From Selaginella tamariscina (Eukaryota > Streptophyta > Lycopodiopsida > Selaginellales > Selaginellaceae): a DNA stretch of 64,000 nt. This document shows positions 57,921 through 64,000 of the stretch, one piece after another; within the stretch, counting starts at the first letter, position 1, and every line of letters begins with the position of its first letter. The stretch is from contig PUQB01000193.1 in NCBI GenBank assembly GCA_003024785.1, forward strand, positions 248,001 through 312,000, read 5' to 3'. The position numbers and the translations under genes are program-made. Under the pieces are notes generated by a model that was not told the origin of the DNA, ran no database searches, and saw nothing but the letters and a program-made list of their open reading frames with translations.

Positions 57921-60300
57921 GACTCACAGAGTATTAAATATTAATTAATAATATAATACAAATTGATATATTTATTAATAAATTACCTATATTAAATAGA
58001 AATTATATTCTTATTATGTCCCTTAAATATTCCATGTTATATATAATTTTATAAAAATAAAAATTAATTTACTATATAAATTATTGTTAACACGTGTGTG
58101 TGTTTGTGTATACATATGCTTGTTATATATATTGTTACAAAATACATAATTAAACTTAGTGTAATTACATTTTTAATACACTAACATTTACCTAGAGAGT
58201 TAGGTAATTAAGGACCACAATTATACATTATTCCAAGAACATGGAAAATGTTTTATCAAATCCATAAGTTTTAATTCACGTTACTTATGTTATGTTGAAA
58301 TACTAAGTTTAACAACTTTTAAATATATTTGATCACATTGATTTGCATGTTTAATTAATTAAATAAATGACAAAGTTTTTTAAATAAGATAATTTTTATA
58401 AGAAGAAACTCATAATATCCATGTCAAAATATGGAACATAAATATAAAGCATAAGTTACAATTGAATTTTAAAATTATTATTCTACCAAAATATAATTAA
58501 TCATTTTTAAGTCTCATGGGCACTTCCATGTTCATCGAAAAATTATATAAAATGAAACTAACTTTTGCAAATGAGTAATTCAATTTAATAAGTGATAAAT
58601 AAATTATCCTAGATATTGTATCTTGTTAAGGAATTATTAAACCTTTTGAATTGTGTAAGAATTAAAAAAAACTTTTGAATTGCATATAAATCTATTTACA
58701 AACCCTTACAAAAAATGCAATACCTTAAATAAATAATGTCTTTTAAATTAAATATATGTTTTTGAATTTCAATTGCAAATTAACTCTTTAAAACTAATAT
58801 AAGACTTATTTCATGTCGTGGAAATAATTCTCTTATAAATTAGATTTAAAAATTAAAACATTATAATATTGATAAAGTTAGTCATAATATTTGTTATTAC
58901 CATTAAGAAGCTTGCTCATTATACATTGAAAACTATTAAAGTCAAAGTCAACTTCAAATGACATATCATTAAAAGATATAATAAATTTAATAGTGTTAAC
59001 AAGAGTAATGTGACATTATTAAAAATTGGTAATCTAGACAAATTTAAAAAGACCCGTACAACTTTAACACCAAATGTAATTTACATGACCGTGAACTTCA
59101 TAATAAACAACAAACATATTTGTTAATCATGTCAGTAATAATAATTGACATTAGCAATAATTTCTTTAGTGATTGTCACATAACTAACACCTTAAAAAGT
59201 CTTGTATTACTAATTAATATATAATATTAAATCTTCATATGTGTTCTTTGTAACAAATCTTAACTTGAACAAATTTTCATGCTTATTTTACACAATATAA
59301 TGTGTAAGGTATTTTAGTAATAGATCATATATTTAAACTTGTTAAAACAAACAATATTTAAGTATTAGAATTAGTGGTATAGTATGTTTGAGACATACTA
59401 CATTAAGTTTTTCTAAGCACAAACAAATAAATCATAAGATAAATTTTTTTCATTCGTGAAAAACATAATACTAAAGAAGTAATTAAAAATCACAAATTTT
59501 TTTGGATTATTTTAATCAATCATAATTTAGGATAACAGTAAAATTTATGAAAAAACCAAGAAGATTAAAAAGTAAACTTAAAAGTTATATGTAAAACTCT
59601 CAATTTTACTAAAAAGACAAAATCAATTGCTGCTACACATATGTATGATTTACCCAAGTAACTATGATTGTATATAAAACCATGACAAATAATAAGTTAA
59701 TATTAGTTTAATTTTGTTAAAATTAACCAAGTTATAATTTTAACATTCAATTTTTATTAGTGTTGCAGCAGGAGGTATTGCTGGTGCTTTCACCCTTCAT
59801 GATACTAAAGTAACCTAGTCAAACCGATAAATCATGTCTGACAAACCATGTAATAGAGTAATTTGGCATGCAACTTAAAAAATTGCATTCTCAATGCTTT
59901 TTATTTGGCTAATGTAGATGCTCCTTTGTGAGCCTGTCAACCTTCACTGGCCTTCCAATATGCTTGAATGGCTTCTCGTGTGGCATGCCAACCTTCACTG
60001 GCCGCAATCATTTAAATTTTAATTTAATGACACCTAATGGTGGGTGGGAAACAATTTGAATACCATTTTGTACTTGTGTTATATATATAAATGTGTGTAT
60101 TAATGTTCCTTATTTGGCTTTGTTACATGAGGATGTTCCTTTTATACGCATTAGTGATTATAAAGTTTTTTTAAGTACTTGGGTATATACTTATGATAAC
60201 AATGCTATCTATGTACATACAGTATATTTATATATATCGGAAGAGCGGGTGAATTAGCCTTCCCAGTTACCATACCCTCCAGCAGTTCTATTTCTTACAC
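57921..60300. other. AT-rich stretch, no confident gene
   Basis: Nothing was recognised apart from two small oddities. One is a GC-richer patch at 59760-59818 that could encode AAGGIAGAFTLHD before a stop. The other is a repeated phrase CCAACCTTCACTGGCC (about 59940 and 59987). Confidence 0.4.
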
Positions 60301-61028
60301 AAGTTATAATTTTAATTTGTTATTAGTACGTGCAATACATTTAAGTTTAATTTTAAAACTTGTGAAGAAACATGAAGAGTTTTATATATTCAGTGAGTTC
60401 GTTGCTATAAACTTAAACATTTCTGAAATGGGTTTTGACTTTTGCAAATAGATTAGAACGCGTCTTTGTGTGTGTATATGCCCAGTGCAGAGTCAAAATA
60501 GTTTGTTGCTAGTACGTTTTTTTAAAGTGATTGCCATTGTCAACTCTAACTCGTACGAACGAACGCAGCAACGCAAGAAACATCCTAGCACATCAAGTTC
60601 ATTCATATGCACAGCAATGTTGTCGTACCAAACGTTTTGTGGTTGGGGAATTTAAGGTCTTCGTAAGTTTTAAAGAGCCTGAGATGGCAACAGTGAATTT
60701 CGTACATAGTGGGACTCACAAAGTCCATACTTTTTTATGGATTATACATGTCACGTGGAAAAAATAATAATTTAATACCCTTAGGGAGTATAAATTTAAG
60801 GTCGTATGTCCACACGTCTACGGTCAATCTACAATGTCGTCAACAACGACCAAGCACTTGCTTGGAAACGGTCAACCTCTAGAGTTCACGAGATCTATTA
60901 GCAAGTTGTTTATCCATCGTGACTCTTACACGTCCCGCCTTCTTCCAAGAAGCTCATAACTCCGAGTAAAAAAAGCCCTTACTTAAAAAGGGCACACAAC
61001 ACTTCATCAAGGCAGAAACAGGAAAAGA

Positions 61029-61496
61029 ATGGTTCGCAAGGTAATCCCTGCAGCTCTCTCTCTCTCTCTCTAACGATCGATCTTCTTTCCTCAGGTGGCT
61101 CTGAAGGCTTATATCTCCTGTGGCAGATGCTGCAATTGTGGGGACAAGCTCCTCATGTGGATATTGAAAGTCAAAGGTATAGCTTGTTTCTGTTGGGTAT
61201 ACGCTATACTTATTCACAATTTGTTTACATTTGTAGGCGTGCAGAAGACCGACATAGAGAAAGAAGGGTGCTACACTGTGTTCAAAATAACTGGGGACTT
61301 CACCGTAGATGACTTGCTCAGGGCCACCAAGGACAGGAGCTGCTGTGTGACTGTGTATTCAGTTGATGAGCTGGAGGCACCGAATACTCAGATTGTTCCG
61401 TGTCCAGACTGGAATGGATGCTCGTCCTCTCTTCCCCATGGTACGAATGTGGTTGTGATAGTAAAGAACTTATATATGTGTCCGTACAAGTACTGA
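61029..61496 (+). CDS. HMA-domain protein, type B copy B5 (intact)
   Basis: Exons 61029-61040 (MVRK), 61095-61176 and 61237-61496 with introns of 54 and 60 nt give 117 residues. It is very close to B4: exon 2 has ISCGRCCNCGDKLLMW, and exon 3 has GVQKTDIEKEGCYTVFKITG, SCCVTVYSVDELEAPN and the C-terminal VVVIVKNLYMCPYKY. Differences from B4 are mostly single substitutions, so the pair is the youngest in the family. The cysteines of the metal loop are all kept. A HMA-type metal-binding role is inferred. The upstream region contains GGTCAACCT and similar TTGAC/GTCAA cores. Confidence 0.87.
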
Positions 61497-64000
61497 AGCT
61501 GAGGAATGTTATATACATAAAATGCGTCAATAAACATTTTATTTTTGAATAGTTTTTATATATTCGGTGGGAACGTGTGAGTTTGTTACTATAACATGGG
61601 AAGTCCCTGTCTTCCACATAGAAAAACTCTAAAAATTAACTTTAACATGTCACTTACAACAAACATTCCAAGATGTTACGTGCATGTCTTCTTAGTTTTT
61701 ATTCATTGTTTTCATTGACTTATCACACTCTGCAATTTGGAGACGATCATGGGAGTTACATAAACAAAAACCTAGTATGCCAGGGTTTTAATAATAATGT
61801 TTAATAATGTTTTGTCCACTCTTATTACTAAGCAGCTAATATAAAACTCTTACGTAAGTAGAAAATTATGGTAAAGTAAATGTTCTAATATAAAATTAAA
61901 TTATAATTATAATTTTTACTAAGTAATTTGCTTAATGAAGTGTTGCATGCCCATATGTCAACACACACGTTATGCATGTGTGTATATGCCCAATGTATAG
62001 AGTATATATGTTGAAAAGTCAAAATAATTTTTTGCTAATCAACGTGGAATTGCCAAAGTCAACTTCAAGTCGTACAAACCCATCGGCAGGAAACATCCTA
62101 CCTCCAAAGTTCATGTGATATGCCAGCAATGATGTTTAAAATAAATAAAGTCACGATGTTTTAATGCAGAGTGTATATGTATATATACATTGTTTAATGT
62201 CACTTGTTCAAGTAGAAACTTAACCATAGTAGAAAGAAATTAGTTAAAATTAATATTAATGATAATATTATTGTTAATTTCAAGGGTAAAATGTACGCTT
62301 ATAAATTTTAATATTTTTTTCATTTTAATGTTAAATCAATAATGAGATTTATTTTGAAAATGAAAATCCTACTGATTTTAAAAATTACAATACTTCAATT
62401 TATAATTTACATATTTAATTTTAAAGTAATCTTAATATAATGTAATATGCATAATGCAATGTAAGTAATATAATATTTAAAATTAAACTATATATAATCG
62501 ATTTAAAAATAAAAACATTAAGTTTGAAATTACATAAATAAAAATGATTTATAGAATCAGAATATAATAATATTATTTCTTACATATGGCAGATTTGAAT
62601 ATTTAAATAATAATAACTATATAATGGATTTGAGTTACCACCACACTGTGTAGGTAGAATTAATAAGACTTTCATTTTGAATTTAAAGCTCACTATTGAT
62701 TTAATATTAAAATCAAAAATATTAAAATTTATAAACTTATATTTCTTTTTTATATGCCATGGTTAAATTAAACAATGTATTTATATACATCTGTTAGGCA
62801 CTATGCATATAATTTAAAAACATGTGCAGAATATAAAGATTTTTAAAAATATATAAACATTTATTTTTAAGTTTTATAAAAATATTATTTTAAATTGGTG
62901 AAAAGTAGGTCAAAACTCAACTTGACGAATTTATATTTCATAAAGGTTAATATATTAATTAAAATTAAGACATTAACGATTGTGCCGTGAATTTAATTCT
63001 TTGTGAGTTGTTTAATTTATATATTTACACTTTTGGATTAGATAACTTTCGATACTGATTACTTTTTGAATTCAATTCCTATTTGAGTTGTTTAATTTAT
63101 ATATTACTTTTATACTTTAGTAATACGATAACACGATAGTCTTTCATTAAAATAAACATCACATGACCACACTGTAGTGTTTACATATTTTTAACTGTAA
63201 TACTTAAGCATATTCTAAGACGTAGAAAAAGCATATTCTTCTTGTGGTTTTAATTCTTTTTAGGGTTCTTGAAGCTCCAAAAGAAACGGAGGAGCCCGGC
63301 GGCCATGGCTGTTAGAGAGCGCCTCCCAATGCATTAATGCGTAAAAATCCTCATCTTCCAGGTCTGCATTTTCTTTTTAATTTTCTAATTGAATTAATAT
63401 TTATAAAAAAATTCTACATGTTTACGATTATATTGGATTAAGATAATGTACATTTTATTGATTAAAACTCATATATAATTTTGTAAAACTGATACAGTAA
63501 AGGGTTTTATTCCATTATAAATTATTGGAACTATTACTGATAAATATAATAGAGAGTTTGCTCTCTATTATTCATATTTACTGCAGTGATTCTCTTACTA
63601 CAATTCAGAAGCTGTTTCGAATCATAAAAATTATTTGCTATCTTAAGCATAAATTCTCTAGTGTATCAAGTGCGCAATCCATACACATGCATATAAAAAA
63701 TTTATTGTATATGTGTATGTAAATAGTTCAAGCTCACGTTACTGTTACTTTCACCACTTGAAAGGAGTCACCTACGTAGTTTAAATTTTATTATTTTTAC
63801 TTTTAATGTTTAAATCAGTAAAGAGATTTATGTTTAAGGATAAAATCTCGCTATTGATTTTAAAATTATAATTATAATATATACATTTAATTTTAAAATC
63901 ATCAATGTGATATTAAGATAATCTAATATATTTAATATAATATAAAACTAAATTGTTTAACATATGGTTTAAAAATAAAAAATACATTATTACGTAATAA
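61497..64000. other. AT-rich stretch, no confident gene
   Basis: A last echo of the duplicated upstream block is visible near 62050-62230 (CAACTTCAAGTCGTAC, GGAAACATCCTA, CACTTGTTCAAGTAG). A single GC-rich patch at 63265-63360, flanked by AG and AG|GT, could be an isolated exon. No other features were recognised. Confidence 0.45.

Noticed and set aside
1-64000. Naming the species or claiming organelle origin
   Set aside because: Spliced nuclear-type genes, LTR fossils and DNA transposons exclude an organelle genome, but nothing visible fixes the species.

Overview
The window looks like nuclear DNA of a land plant. It is very AT-rich, its genes have GT-AG introns, and it carries Ty3/gypsy LTR fossils, a Mutator-like (MULE) transposon with a 9-bp target duplication, a hAT remnant and a tandem family of small heavy-metal-associated (HMA) proteins. 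The style fits a seedless plant such as a bryophyte, but I cannot name the species. There are no bacterial-type operons, and I saw no rRNA, tRNA or CRISPR.

Layout: (1) 1-2.9 kb is AT-rich with nothing recognisable. (2) 2.95-19.06 kb is copy 1 of a duplicated block holding HMA genes A1, B1 and A2, interrupted at 7465-15595 by an 8.1-kb MULE. (3) 19.1-32.4 kb is a nest of LTR-retroelement fossils, mostly minus strand, bounded by inverted arms of about 0.9 kb. (4) 33.1-44.1 kb is copy 2 of the block (A3, B2, A4), interrupted at about 34.7-38.65 kb by a plus-strand Ty3/gypsy fossil. (5) 44.8-53.3 kb is gene-poor, with arrays of a short CACTTTGTG-type repeat in alternating orientation and a hAT transposase remnant. 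(6) 53.5-61.5 kb holds a third partial block (B3, A5) and two good genes, B4 and B5. (7) 61.5-64 kb is AT-rich with no clear gene.

The HMA family has two alternating types with the same architecture: a 12-nt first exon coding for four residues, an 82-85-nt (type B) or 64-nt (type A) second exon with the cysteine metal-site loop, and a long third exon. B2, B4 and B5 read as intact. A3 and A5 each have one disabling-looking difference. A1, A2, A4, B1 and B3 are broken.

The standout is the MULE. One arm encodes a DDE transposase with a GCM1/WRKY-like zinc-binding region and a C-terminal SWIM zinc finger. The other, divergent arm encodes a protein with a ParB-like domain followed by a beta-class (motif IV before motif I) N6-adenine/N4-cytosine DNA methyltransferase, an arrangement best known from phages and bacterial mobile elements. 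Between them is an array of ten copies of a palindromic GCCGACTGA...TCAGTCGGC motif, packaged as mini-exons with splice sites. The same core motif recurs just inside both terminal inverted repeats. This copy is degenerate, but the design is clear.
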